DNA of 16,313 nucleotides from an uncultured Brachyspira sp. (GCA_900321895.1 ONYB01000051.1:1-16313); one strand, 5' to 3'. Positions 6,584 through 13,827 are shown, counted from the stretch's first letter. A program made the numbers and translations. The notes: generated from the letters alone by a model not told the origin.

Positions 6584-7336
6584 TTGACTTTTAAACTGGC
6601 TATTACCGGCAAAAGCGGAAGCGGAAAAACCACCATTACAAAAGCATTTATGCACATTTTTCAGGAAATGTTTCCGGAAAAATCAATCTTGCTTTTTGAT
6701 AATGACCTGTCAGGAGAACTGGGTCACAGTTTCGGGCTTGATATCAGAAACACTATCTACGGTATCAGAAGCGGGAAACACGAGTACAAAACAGGCATTC
6801 CGGAAGGCATGACAAAGCAGGAGTTTGTCGAATGGGCTATGGAGGACATTGTTGTCGAGATTGCTGACAATGTCGATTTGATTGTTTCTTGGTTTGTGGG
6901 CTCAAAAGATTGTCGTTGCCCGATTACAGGTCAAATTAACGACGCTGTTTTGAAACTTCTCAAAAGATACGACATCGTAATTTTTGATTGCGAATTTGAC
7001 CTAAAATACCTCAATCAGCTTGTCGATACGGAAATTGACACCACTCTTATTGTGGCAAATCCGTCGGAAGAATCGGCATATCTTGCCAAACGGATTGAAG
7101 AGTTTAGTGCAAAATACGCTGCCGGCGAACAACTCGGAGTTGTTATTAACAAGGTTGAAAACCATGATATGACGGCAGTCTATGAATTTTTAAGAAAATT
7201 TGAACTTGATGTACTGGGTGTAATTCCGTTTGATGAAGAATTAACAAAACACCCTGTTGAGAAAAATTCAAAAGTCGTTCAAGACGCAATCAAACAGTTT
7301 TATTTCAGGCTGAATTTGCCACAGGCAAAAGCGTAG
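6584..7336 (+). CDS. CooC-like P-loop ATPase (nickel-insertion type)
   Basis: This is a 250-aa cytosolic SIMIBI-class ATPase. The deviant Walker A motif GKSGSGKTT (9-17) carries both the signature lysine (K10) and K15. It is followed by LLFDND (36-41) and an aspartate-rich segment YDIVIFDCEFDLKYLNQ like that of CooC. C110 and C112 form a Cys-X-Cys-Pro motif at the place where CooC dimers bind nickel. CooC matures nickel enzymes, classically carbon monoxide dehydrogenase. The start is TTG at 6584, supported by AAGGAG 10 nt upstream; no ATG fits. The stop overlaps the ribosome-binding site of folD, so the two are co-translated. No nickel enzyme is in the window, so its client is unknown. MinD/ParA-like functions are less likely given the CXCP motif. 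Confidence 0.78.
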   Translation: MTFKLAITGKSGSGKTTITKAFMHIFQEMFPEKSILLFDNDLSGELGHSFGLDIRNTIYGIRSGKHEYKTGIPEGMTKQEFVEWAMEDIVVEIADNVDLIVSWFVGSKDCRCPITGQINDAVLKLLKRYDIVIFDCEFDLKYLNQLVDTEIDTTLIVANPSEESAYLAKRIEEFSAKYAAGEQLGVVINKVENHDMTAVYEFLRKFELDVLGVIPFDEELTKHPVEKNSKVVQDAIKQFYFRLNLPQAKA

Positions 7337-7345
7337 GAGAGTGCA

Positions 7346-8203
7346 ATGGCTGTAATTTTGGATGGGAAAAAGTTAAGAGATAAATTGCTGGACGAACTAC
7401 ACCTTCGCACAGCGAAATTCGACAAGAAACCAAAACTTGTGGTTATACTTGTCGGCGACAACCCTGCAAGCGTTATTTACGTAAACAACAAACGCAAATT
7501 CGCCGAAAAAGCAGGAATTGACTCTGAAATTATCAACTACCCGTCAAATGTTCAAGAAGATGAGCTTTTGAATAAAATCAAGGAATTAAACGAAGACAAT
7601 TCCGTAAACGGACTGCTTGTTCAGTTACCATTACCGAAACATATCGACAAATCGAAGGTTATCAATACGATTTCCCCGATGAAGGATGTTGATTGCTTTA
7701 CTGCGATGAATTGCGGAAAACTTTTCACGGGCGAAAAACCATACGTTTTTCCGTGCACTCCGAAAGGGATTTTGTTACTTTTGGACGAATATAATATTGA
7801 TGTCGAAGGCAAACACGTTGTAATCGTCGGTCGCTCAAACATTGTCGGCAAACCGCTTTCTGTTATGATGCTGAACCGCAACGCAACCGTCACTATCTGC
7901 CACAGCAAAACCGAAAATCTCTCACAAATAACAAAAACTGCAGATATTTTGGTTTCTGCAGTCGGTAAAAAGATAATAGAAGATAGTATGATGAAAGTAG
8001 ATGGAATTATGATAGATGTCGGAATTTTTAAGGATGAGAACGGCAAAACCCGTGGCGACGCCGATTTTGAAAAAGTTTCAATAACTGCGTCATACATCAC
8101 GCCTGTCCCAGGGGGGGTAGGTCCGATGACGATTGCGTCTTTGATGATTAATACCGTCGAATTGTTTGAGTTACAAAACAAAAGAAGTTTGGGCGTACAA
8201 TAG
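7346..8203 (+). CDS. folD: Bifunctional methylene-THF dehydrogenase/methenyl-THF cyclohydrolase
   Basis: FolD interconverts 5,10-methylene-THF and 10-formyl-THF in cytosolic one-carbon metabolism. Its length (285 aa) is typical. Visible are the catalytic Y45-X3-K49 in VIYVNNKRK, GLLVQLPLPKHID, KDVDCF, PCTPKGI, the NADP loop GRSNIVGKPLSVMML, the DVGIF strand and the C-terminal PGGVGPMTIASLM. AGGAG (7335-7339) overlaps the stop of the CooC-like gene, giving tight coupling. A run of seven G at 8111-8117 encodes PGG and the frame stays open. Linkage with a CooC-like ATPase recalls Wood-Ljungdahl clusters, but no other gene of that pathway is present. Confidence 0.97.
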   Translation: MAVILDGKKLRDKLLDELHLRTAKFDKKPKLVVILVGDNPASVIYVNNKRKFAEKAGIDSEIINYPSNVQEDELLNKIKELNEDNSVNGLLVQLPLPKHIDKSKVINTISPMKDVDCFTAMNCGKLFTGEKPYVFPCTPKGILLLLDEYNIDVEGKHVVIVGRSNIVGKPLSVMMLNRNATVTICHSKTENLSQITKTADILVSAVGKKIIEDSMMKVDGIMIDVGIFKDENGKTRGDADFEKVSITASYITPVPGGVGPMTIASLMINTVELFELQNKRSLGVQ

Positions 8204-8278
8204 CTGTACTTTAAGCACTTCACCACAAACTTCATTTTGTTTTTGTATTTAGTTTTTAGTTTTGTTGAACTTGGTTTA

Positions 8279-8629
8279 TTAACCGCCGATAAGGTTAAGA
8301 GTACAACTGCTCTTAATGTTGTTGGTAACGAGCGATTTCATTGAAGAAAGTTCACTGTCTATCAGGGAAATCTGGCTATCCAACGCTTTTTGTCGGGCAG
8401 TCAGGTATTCCTCCTGCTGCTGCAATGCGATATACACCGGATCATCCTCAAGCCCTGTATCGCCACTGTTGTTGTTGCCATCATTGTTTTTGGAATAATC
8501 TTGTGAGATATAACTCATCTCTTTTGTAACCCAGTTAGCCTGATTCATAATAAGTGTCTGTTCAAACTGTAATTGGCTCTTCTGGATTGTAAATAAACTT
8601 TTTTGAGAATCTATTGCCAGAAATGTCAT
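8279..8629 (-). CDS. 116-aa protein sharing both ends with the 566-aa protein
   Basis: This is a small protein of unknown function without signal peptide or membrane segment. The first 48 residues (helical, Gln/Ser-rich) are followed by a low-complexity Asn/Asp/Gly linker (about 49-62). A charged C-terminal helix then contains LDSQISLIDSELSSMK and SLVTNNIKSSC. This helix aligns with the end of the 566-aa protein (LDTEISALTTEYDTVKSV, TKNIEKSF), and the N-terminal region aligns weakly with its start, so it looks like the same scaffold without the large middle domain. It has a strong Shine-Dalgarno (AAGGAGAG). The gene is convergent with folD and divergent from ruvC, and a motif shared with its paralogue lies 84 bp upstream. 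Confidence 0.8.
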   Translation of the reverse strand: MTFLAIDSQKSLFTIQKSQLQFEQTLIMNQANWVTKEMSYISQDYSKNNDGNNNSGDTGLEDDPVYIALQQQEEYLTARQKALDSQISLIDSELSSMKSLVTNNIKSSCTLNLIGG

Positions 8630-8712
8630 TTTTTCTCTCCTTCTTATTTTTATTTTGCTCTTGTACTTATATAAAGTATTTTGAAAAAGTCGGATTTCAC
8701 AAAAGGCCTTTT

Positions 8713-8730
8713 TTGTTACATTTGTTTACA
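8713..8730 (-). promoter_or_regulatory. Conserved upstream motif TGTAAAC-N3-TGTAACAA, copy 2
   Basis: On the minus strand this is TGTAAACAAATGTAACAA, 84 bp upstream of the 116-aa gene. The copy upstream of the 566-aa paralogue matches at 15 of 18 positions and the one upstream of rplI at 16 of 18. It lies between divergent genes, so it could also act on ruvC. Confidence 0.45.
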
Positions 8731-8755
8731 AACTTCGATAAAAGTTGCGACACCA

Positions 8756-8784
8756 TTGCAAGAACACCTCAAATAGTCTATAAT
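8756..8784 (+). promoter_or_regulatory. ruvC promoter, predicted leaderless
   Basis: TTGCAA (8756-8761) and TATAAT (8779-8784) are separated by exactly 17 nt. The -10 ends 7 nt before the ruvC ATG at 8792, placing the expected transcript start at the start codon. No Shine-Dalgarno is present in the 7-nt interval. Confidence 0.65.
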
Positions 8785-8791
8785 CAATGAT

Positions 8792-9262
8792 ATGAAGATA
8801 TTGGGAATTGACCCCGGAATGGCAATCGTCGGCTACAGCTTGGTAGATTACGACGGAAAAGTTTGCAAATTGCTAAAATCGGGTTCTATACAAACAAAAA
8901 AGGGAACTAGAGAAGCTTCAAGGCTTTTGGAAATTATGGAGGATATGACAACGATCGTGGAAGCGTTCAAACCTGACGTTGCATCAATAGAAAAACTTTT
9001 CTTCTTCCGCAATCAAACCACCGTCATGCCTGTAGCACATGCCAGAGGAATAATCCTCGCAATCCTCGAAAAATACGGCGTTCCGATATTTGAATACACC
9101 CCAATGGAGGTCAAGCAAGTTTTGACGGGTTATGGCAGAGCAGACAAAAAAGAGGTTGAGCAAATGGTTAAACTTGCACTCGGCACAGACTTGCTACCAA
9201 AACTAGACGACACAGTGGATTCAATCGCCATTGCAATTTGCCATACACGGTCTATAATCTGA
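8792..9262 (+). CDS. ruvC: Holliday junction resolvase RuvC
   Basis: RuvC is a dimeric RNase H-fold endonuclease that cleaves Holliday junctions made during recombination, working with RuvAB. Its length (156 aa) is typical. It starts MKILGIDPGMAIVGYS with the first catalytic Asp (D7). It continues with ASIEKLFFFRNQTT (catalytic Glu), the YTPMEVKQVLTGYGRADKKEVEQMV block, and DDTVDSIAIAICH carrying the last acidic residues. It is transcribed from its own promoter immediately at the ATG. ruvA and ruvB are not adjacent. The short tail THRSII region adds nothing unusual. Confidence 0.97.
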   Translation: MKILGIDPGMAIVGYSLVDYDGKVCKLLKSGSIQTKKGTREASRLLEIMEDMTTIVEAFKPDVASIEKLFFFRNQTTVMPVAHARGIILAILEKYGVPIFEYTPMEVKQVLTGYGRADKKEVEQMVKLALGTDLLPKLDDTVDSIAIAICHTRSII

Positions 9263-9297
9263 AAAGACCCGACAAATTGTCGAGCCTTTCTTTAAAT

Positions 9298-9443
9298 CTA
9301 TCTTGTTACCTGATAACAAGGTGTAAATGATCTGATTAGCCAAGCGTAAGTTCCACTTTCATCCAAGTGAATAGTTACCACTTGCCATCTTTTTAAACGA
9401 CTTTAGTCTTGTAATAATCACTGTAGTCGCTGTTGTTAGCCAT
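9298..9443 (-). pseudogene. Frameshifted remnant of a small 48-aa protein gene
   Basis: An ATG at 9443 opens MANNSDYSDYYKTKVV and then stops. A second minus-strand frame takes over at the same place and reads RLKRWQVVTIHLDESG, then TYAWLIRSFTPCYQVTR, stopping at 9298. Adding one A to the AAA around 9405-9407 joins both parts into one frame of 48 residues plus stop (146 + 1 bases = 49 codons). Both halves look like genuine protein. It lies 51 bp downstream of the mpaA-like gene. It could be a pseudogene, an assembly error, or a frameshift-expressed gene. The family is not recognised. Confidence 0.45.
9302..9320. other. Perfect 7-bp hairpin CTTGTTA/TAACAAG
   Basis: The stem 9302-9308 with 9314-9320 has a 5-nt loop and no following T-run. 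It overlaps the 3' end of the small frameshifted gene and lies 40 bp after ruvC. It may contribute to transcript 3'-end stability. Confidence 0.35.
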
Positions 9444-9494
9444 ATCAAAATTTTTTATATATTATTACAAAACGTTAACACGAAATGGTAACAA

Positions 9495-10109
9495 CTACTT
9501 CTCAAGCAACTTGAAAATCTTCTCTACAGGCTCGATTAAGGCCTCTACAGGACATTCCTCATCCAACTCAAGCGTAATCGTCGAAATTTTCTTTTCAATG
9601 CCTGCGTAGGTTCCAAAACTTCCCGGAGTCGGGTAGCCTATTGAAGCTTCAACAGGGTAGTTGATAATTTTAGAAATTTTTTCACTTATTTCTTTTGCGT
9701 CGCCGTCGTAGTTTACAACTTTAAAAGGTGCGTGAAGTGTCAATATTAGTTCCGGTTTATATTTTTCAATAATATTCACGATGAATTTTGTTTCAATTTC
9801 GGAAGCAGGTTCAGTTCCCCCAAAAAACTCATTTTGTTCGGTTATTTTCCAGTTTTTTGTCGGGAAATTTCTGTTTAAGTCAACTCCGTTGGAATTTGTG
9901 CGAACTTTTAAAGCCATTCCGTCGGGGTTTAGGCAAGGAATAAATAATAGCGAGCTGTCATTTTTTTTGAGGTAATTATCTATCAAAAATTGTCCTTGTG
10001 GTTCATCTCCGTGAAAAACTCCGATTACAAGAGTTTTTTTGTGATTTTCATTACCCAAAAGCTCAATTTTTTGCCCGTTTTTTGAAATTGCACTTTCTAA
10101 AACTTTCAA
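9495..10109 (-). CDS. M14-family zinc peptidase, MpaA-like murein peptide amidase
   Basis: This is a 204-aa carboxypeptidase-fold enzyme. Zinc ligands are visible as H33 and E36 in FHGDEPQG and H126 in LTLHAP; E181 in ITLELDE is the catalytic base. The substrate block NPDG (61-64) followed by R70-T-N-S-N-G-V-D-L-N-R-N-F-P (70-83) is typical of MpaA, which cleaves the gamma-D-Glu-meso-DAP bond of murein peptides during cell-wall recycling. No signal peptide is seen, which fits a cytosolic recycling role. The start is TTG at 10109, with AAGGAGG just upstream; the preceding lipA stop is 12 bp away, so the two form an operon. Related M14 amidohydrolases (for example on other gamma-glutamyl peptides) cannot be excluded. 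Confidence 0.85.
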   Translation of the reverse strand: MKVLESAISKNGQKIELLGNENHKKTLVIGVFHGDEPQGQFLIDNYLKKNDSSLLFIPCLNPDGMALKVRTNSNGVDLNRNFPTKNWKITEQNEFFGGTEPASEIETKFIVNIIEKYKPELILTLHAPFKVVNYDGDAKEISEKISKIINYPVEASIGYPTPGSFGTYAGIEKKISTITLELDEECPVEALIEPVEKIFKLLEK

Positions 10110-10121
10110 AGCTCCTCCTTT

Positions 10122-10964
10122 TTAAACTAAATCTGCTGCACGATAAGAACTTCTTACCAGCGGGCCTATTTGAAAATGTTCAATACCGCATTTTTTTGCC
10201 AAATTCTCCAATTCCTTGTACTCTTCTAAGGTGTAATATTTAGAAACAGGCAAATGCTCTTTTGAAGGTTGAATATATTGTCCGATAGTCACAATATCTA
10301 CCCCGCAAGCCTTCAAATCCGACAAAGTACTCTCAATCTCGTCAAAGTTTTCGCCAAGTCCTATCATCAAGCCTGATTTTGTCTTGATGTCGCTATTTTC
10401 TTTAATATATTTCAAAACCTTTAACGAAACATCGTAATCTCCTTGCGGTCTTGCAGTTTTGAATATATTTTTTACTGTTTCGATATTGTGGTTGAACACA
10501 TCGGGATGTGCCTCAATTATGCAATCGAGAGCTTTTTTATTTCCTTTAAAATCCGGTGTCAAGATTTCGATTTTTACATCTGGCGAAAGTTTACGGATTT
10601 CAAAGATACATTTTGAAAAATGTTCAGCACCGCCGTCAGGCAGGTCATCTCTTGTAACCGAGGTAATTACGGCATATTTAAGTCCTAAGTCTTTAACAGC
10701 TTGTGCAACATGCAAAGGCTCATTTTCGTCTAAAGGTTCAGGTCTGTTGGTTGCAATATTGCAATAGCGGCAATTTCTTGTGCAAAAATTCCCCATAATC
10801 AAAAATGTTGCGGTATTTTTTGTGTAACATTCGTTTTTGTTCGGGCATCTTGCATTTTCGCAAACCGTGTTCAAACAGCGGTTTTTCAAAATACGACGGA
10901 CATTTCTGGTGGTGTCAGTGTCAATTATCGGTCTTTTTAAATATTCAGGAAGTCTTTTTCTCAT
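10122..10964 (-). CDS. lipA: Lipoyl synthase
   Basis: LipA is a radical SAM enzyme inserting two sulfur atoms into octanoyl chains on carrier proteins such as the 2-oxoacid dehydrogenase E2 or glycine-cleavage H protein. Both clusters are present: auxiliary C35-X4-C40-X5-C46 (CENARCPNKNEC) and radical SAM C61-X3-C65-X2-C68 (CTRNCRYC). Other motifs are VTSVTRDDLPDGGA, FNHNIETV, SGLMIGLGE, TIGQYIQPS and the C-terminal RSSYRA, whose serine ligates the auxiliary cluster. The protein is 280 aa from the ATG at 10964. An upstream GTG is open but lies across the -10 box, so I reject it. lpd, encoding an E3 of lipoyl enzymes, lies 0.5 kb away on the same strand. Confidence 0.97.
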   Translation of the reverse strand: MRKRLPEYLKRPIIDTDTTRNVRRILKNRCLNTVCENARCPNKNECYTKNTATFLIMGNFCTRNCRYCNIATNRPEPLDENEPLHVAQAVKDLGLKYAVITSVTRDDLPDGGAEHFSKCIFEIRKLSPDVKIEILTPDFKGNKKALDCIIEAHPDVFNHNIETVKNIFKTARPQGDYDVSLKVLKYIKENSDIKTKSGLMIGLGENFDEIESTLSDLKACGVDIVTIGQYIQPSKEHLPVSKYYTLEEYKELENLAKKCGIEHFQIGPLVRSSYRAADLV

Positions 10965-10970
10965 AATATT

Positions 10971-10976
10971 ATTATA
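10971..10976 (-). promoter_or_regulatory. -10 box of a probable leaderless lipA promoter
   Basis: A perfect TATAAT (minus strand 10976 to 10971) ends 6 nt before the lipA ATG, the same spacing as at hydE. No Shine-Dalgarno precedes the ATG. The -35 region is poor. Confidence 0.55.
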
Positions 10977-10996
10977 CACTAAACGTTACAAAAGGA

Positions 10997-11024
10997 TTGC
11001 ATTTCTTGAAAAATCCTTTATAAT
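10997..11024 (+). promoter_or_regulatory. Promoter of the small secreted-protein gene
   Basis: TTGCAT (10997-11002) and a perfect TATAAT (11019-11024) are 16 nt apart. The transcript would start near 11031 and have a leader of about 27 nt with a normal AAGGAGA. It is divergent from the lipA promoter within 93 bp. Confidence 0.5.
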
Positions 11025-11057
11025 ATAAGTATAGTCGAAACTCAAGGAGAAATTTTT

Positions 11058-11453
11058 ATGAAAAATATTCTAACAATATTGTGCATTCTGGTTTTAGCTC
11101 CTGCCGCATTCGCCGGCGGAACTATGTTGTTTACTACTCCGCAAAACGAATCAGGGCCTAACAACTGGTATTATCCAAACGGATTTAACAAGGGTTACAC
11201 AAATACAAACAGTGCCGCAAGCAACTTTAGCGGTACACAATACACTCAAAACAGCAACGGCAATATGGTATTTACGCAAAACGGCGTACAAAAACCGGGG
11301 CAAACTTACACAACTAAAGAAACATCTTACGAAAAGCACTTTAGTGCAGGTCACGAATCAACTTACAGAACCAAACAGGACAAATATTACAACCACGGCG
11401 GAGTAAAATTTGGTACAGGGTTCTCAAACAACGGTACTACTAGTCGTTGGTAA
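11058..11453 (+). CDS. Small secreted protein of unknown function
   Basis: This 131-aa protein starts with a clear Sec signal peptide: MKN, a hydrophobic core ILTILCILVLAPAA, and a signal peptidase I site after A19 (AFA|GG). The cysteine at position 9 is inside the core and is not a lipobox. The mature 112 residues have no cysteine and are rich in Asn, Gly, Ser, Thr, Tyr and Lys, with a repeated T-Y-T/S-Y flavour (GQTYTTKETSYEKHFSAG and ESTYRTKQDKYYNHGG). That composition suits an extracellular or surface polymer-like protein. It has good AAGGAGA spacing. Its stop codon directly abuts the stop of the convergent lpd. I recognise no family. Confidence 0.82.
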   Translation: MKNILTILCILVLAPAAFAGGTMLFTTPQNESGPNNWYYPNGFNKGYTNTNSAASNFSGTQYTQNSNGNMVFTQNGVQKPGQTYTTKETSYEKHFSAGHESTYRTKQDKYYNHGGVKFGTGFSNNGTTSRW

Positions 11454-12683
11454 TTATAAATTAAAAAGACTTTCATAAATTCCTTCCGAGTATGTCGGAT
11501 GGGCATAACAAATCTCTTTCAGTTTGCTGATAGAGATTTTGTTTTGGATTGCAATAACCATTTGTTGAATTAGTGCGGAAGCTTCTTTTGATACAATATG
11601 AACCCCAACAATCTCATCATTTTGCGAAAGAAGTTTTATAAACCCTTCTGTAGCGTTGTCACAGTGTGATTTTCCAAGAGCAGAAACTAATAGCATAGAT
11701 TTTTGAAAGCTTCCTTCTTCTAAGTCTTGTTCTCGTTTCCCTATCCATGCAATTTCAGGATTGCCGTAAACGACTGACGGCACAAGGGTTTTGTCAAATT
11801 TTATTCCTTCAACAAATTCGATTGCTTGTTTAGATGCAAAGTGGGCAAGCTGAATTTCTCCACAGGCATCTCCGATACAATTATAGTTGTGTGGGTTGTC
11901 GAGTTCGCAAATTTCTCGTCCTATCGCAATAAGCACCATTTCTGGTGCTAAAATTTCTCCGTTTGTGAGATACACATTTTTGTTTTCAATCTTTTCCACA
12001 CCTGTTGATTTATAAATTTTTATTTTTTTTGTTTTAAAAATTCTTTCAATTCGTTTTGAAACTTCAATATCAGCAACTGGCAAAAGATTTTCAGCAAGTT
12101 CCACGATTGTTACTTCAACTCCAAAGGCTGCAAAAATTCTTGTCCATTCAATTCCGATAGCACCTGAACCTACAACGACAATGCTTTTTGGTAGTTTTTT
12201 CAAGTTCAAAACATCATCCGAACTCAAAACAAATTCTCCGTCAAACTTCATTCCCTTAAACTCTCTAGGTTTTGCTCCTGTTGCAACGAGAATTTCTTTG
12301 CATTCGTATATTTCACCGTTTGCCTTTATTTGATTTTTTGCTGAGATTTCTGCGTTTGCATTTACAATTTCAACTTTGTGATTTTTCAAAGAAAGTTCTA
12401 ACCCTTTTCTGAGTTTCTCGACAATTTTGTCTTTTCGCTCAACAACTTTTTCGTAATCAAATGAAACGTTTTCCGCAGAAAGTCCTAAGTTTTCTGCATT
12501 TTTCATCTCTTCAAAAACTTCTGCCGAATGTAAAATCGCCTTAGTCGGAATACAGCCACGATTTAGGCACGTTCCGCCAACTTTATCCTGCTCAAAAAGA
12601 ACAACTTTTTTTCCGTTTGATGTTGCGTGCAAGGCTGCCGTATAACCTGCAGGCCCGCCTCCAATAATTCCTAAATCGTACAT
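11454..12683 (-). CDS. lpd: Dihydrolipoamide dehydrogenase (E3), short form
   Basis: This is an FAD flavoprotein disulfide reductase that reoxidises dihydrolipoyl groups with NAD+. Visible are the FAD loop GGGPAG (8-13), redox-active C39-L-N-R-G-C44, TGA (135-137), the NAD loop VVGSGAIGIE (170-179), GR (255-256), GD (271-272), and the C-terminal active-site pair H395/E400 in HPTYSE. It is 409 aa against about 465 usual. The strand-loop between GR and GD is only 14 residues, roughly 20 shorter than usual, and the preceding NAD-domain strand region is also trimmed. All catalytic residues are kept. It is 10 bp downstream of alr, with AAGGGG as ribosome-binding site, so it is co-transcribed. A related NAD(P)-linked disulfide reductase (for example mercuric-reductase-like) is possible, but nearby lipA favours E3. 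Confidence 0.87.
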   Translation of the reverse strand: MYDLGIIGGGPAGYTAALHATSNGKKVVLFEQDKVGGTCLNRGCIPTKAILHSAEVFEEMKNAENLGLSAENVSFDYEKVVERKDKIVEKLRKGLELSLKNHKVEIVNANAEISAKNQIKANGEIYECKEILVATGAKPREFKGMKFDGEFVLSSDDVLNLKKLPKSIVVVGSGAIGIEWTRIFAAFGVEVTIVELAENLLPVADIEVSKRIERIFKTKKIKIYKSTGVEKIENKNVYLTNGEILAPEMVLIAIGREICELDNPHNYNCIGDACGEIQLAHFASKQAIEFVEGIKFDKTLVPSVVYGNPEIAWIGKREQDLEEGSFQKSMLLVSALGKSHCDNATEGFIKLLSQNDEIVGVHIVSKEASALIQQMVIAIQNKISISKLKEICYAHPTYSEGIYESLFNL

Positions 12684-12693
12684 ATCAAGCCCC

Positions 12694-13824
12694 TTATCTT
12701 GTGTAAACTCTTGGTAATCTGACTTTTAATCGGCAAATTAATTCGTAATTAATTGTACCTAAAATTTCTGCCCATTTATCAATGGTGTTTTTCTCGTCAA
12801 TCAGTGTAATCACATCGCCGATTTCCGCCTCAACTCCGGTTATATCAAACATCATTTGATCCATTGTGATATTTCCGACCTGCGGAATCTGTTTCCCGTT
12901 TAACGTGGCAAAAATTTTATTTGAAAGACATCTTGAAACCCCGTCAGCATAACCGATAGGGATAGTCGCAATAGTTCTGTCCCCTTTTGCAATAAATGTA
13001 TGCCCATAACTTACGCCTTCACCGTTTTTTGCGGTATGAATATTTACAATTCGTCCCTTCAAAGACATAACGGGTTTCAAGTCCGGTCTAAATCCCTTAT
13101 CATCAGGCATATCCGTCCATAAACCGTACAAAGCAATTCCAACTCTTCGCATATTTGATTTTGGTATTTCATAACACATTGTACCAACTGTGTTTTGAAT
13201 ATGCAATAAAAGCCCGTCCGTATTCACTTGCGACAAAATCGTATTCCATTTATTAATCTGTAATTGAGTTTTTTCGCGGTTTTCAGCATTCGCAAAGTGG
13301 GTGAAAATCCCCTGCAAATTCAAATAATCCGCAGCTTGAGCCTCTTTTATAAAATCAACTGCATCTTCATAAGAAACCCCAATTCTGTTCATCCCCGTAT
13401 CGAGTTTGATATGAACTTTAGGCTTAATTCCCGTTCGCTCGTATGCGTTTTTGCAAGCCGCAAGGTGAGCTTTTGAAAAAATAGCGATAGACAAATTAAA
13501 ATTAACCGCACTCTCAACCGCCCAGACAGGAACTGCTCCTAATACAAGAATATCGCAAGAAATCTTTGCGTTTCTTAAATCAACACCTTCATCAATAGAT
13601 GCGACTCCTAACATGTCAAATCCTGAAGCCAAAAGTGTCGGTGCCAGCATTACCGAACCCATTCCGTATGAATCAGCCTTAACAACCGCCAGCAACTTTG
13701 TATCAGGCGGAACATTCTTTCTGATTTCCCTTGCATTATGTGCCAAATTCTCGATATTTATCTCAACCCAAGAATCTCTATGTATATTTATTTTTGTCTG
13801 TCTTATGTTTTTCATTTTTATCAT
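12694..13824 (-). CDS. alr: Alanine racemase
   Basis: Alr is a PLP enzyme interconverting L- and D-alanine for peptidoglycan. Length (376 aa) is typical. Visible are WVEINIENLAHNAREIR, the PLP lysine in VVKADSYGMGS (K49; the family usually has KADAYGHG, so His is replaced by Met), KLDTGMNRIG, RRVGIALYG (R227), the catalytic tyrosine in GVSYGHTF (Y273), PIGYADGVSR and VGNITMDQMMFDIT. It starts at ATG 13824 or three codons later at 13815; an in-frame TAA directly precedes 13824. The only Shine-Dalgarno (GGGAGAGG, 13843-13850) is 18 nt upstream, with a small hairpin between. lpd follows 10 bp downstream. Confidence 0.95.
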   Translation of the reverse strand: MIKMKNIRQTKINIHRDSWVEINIENLAHNAREIRKNVPPDTKLLAVVKADSYGMGSVMLAPTLLASGFDMLGVASIDEGVDLRNAKISCDILVLGAVPVWAVESAVNFNLSIAIFSKAHLAACKNAYERTGIKPKVHIKLDTGMNRIGVSYEDAVDFIKEAQAADYLNLQGIFTHFANAENREKTQLQINKWNTILSQVNTDGLLLHIQNTVGTMCYEIPKSNMRRVGIALYGLWTDMPDDKGFRPDLKPVMSLKGRIVNIHTAKNGEGVSYGHTFIAKGDRTIATIPIGYADGVSRCLSNKIFATLNGKQIPQVGNITMDQMMFDITGVEAEIGDVITLIDEKNTIDKWAEILGTINYELICRLKVRLPRVYTR

Positions 13825-13827
13825 TTA

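Noticed and set aside
8111..8117. Run of seven G in folD as a possible frameshift site.
   Set aside because: The frame continues intact through the conserved PGGVGPMTIASLM motif to a normal C-terminus.
7621..8235. A 204-codon open frame on the minus strand opposite folD.
   Set aside because: It is antisense to an unmistakable folD, its product is low-complexity Ser/Thr/Ile/Pro and has no recognisable motif or ribosome-binding site. It is a shadow frame.
9270..9295. CGACA-AAT-TGTCG hairpin after ruvC as a terminator.
   Set aside because: The stem is only 5 bp, and it is followed by a broken T-run on the plus strand and four T on the minus strand. Too weak to call.
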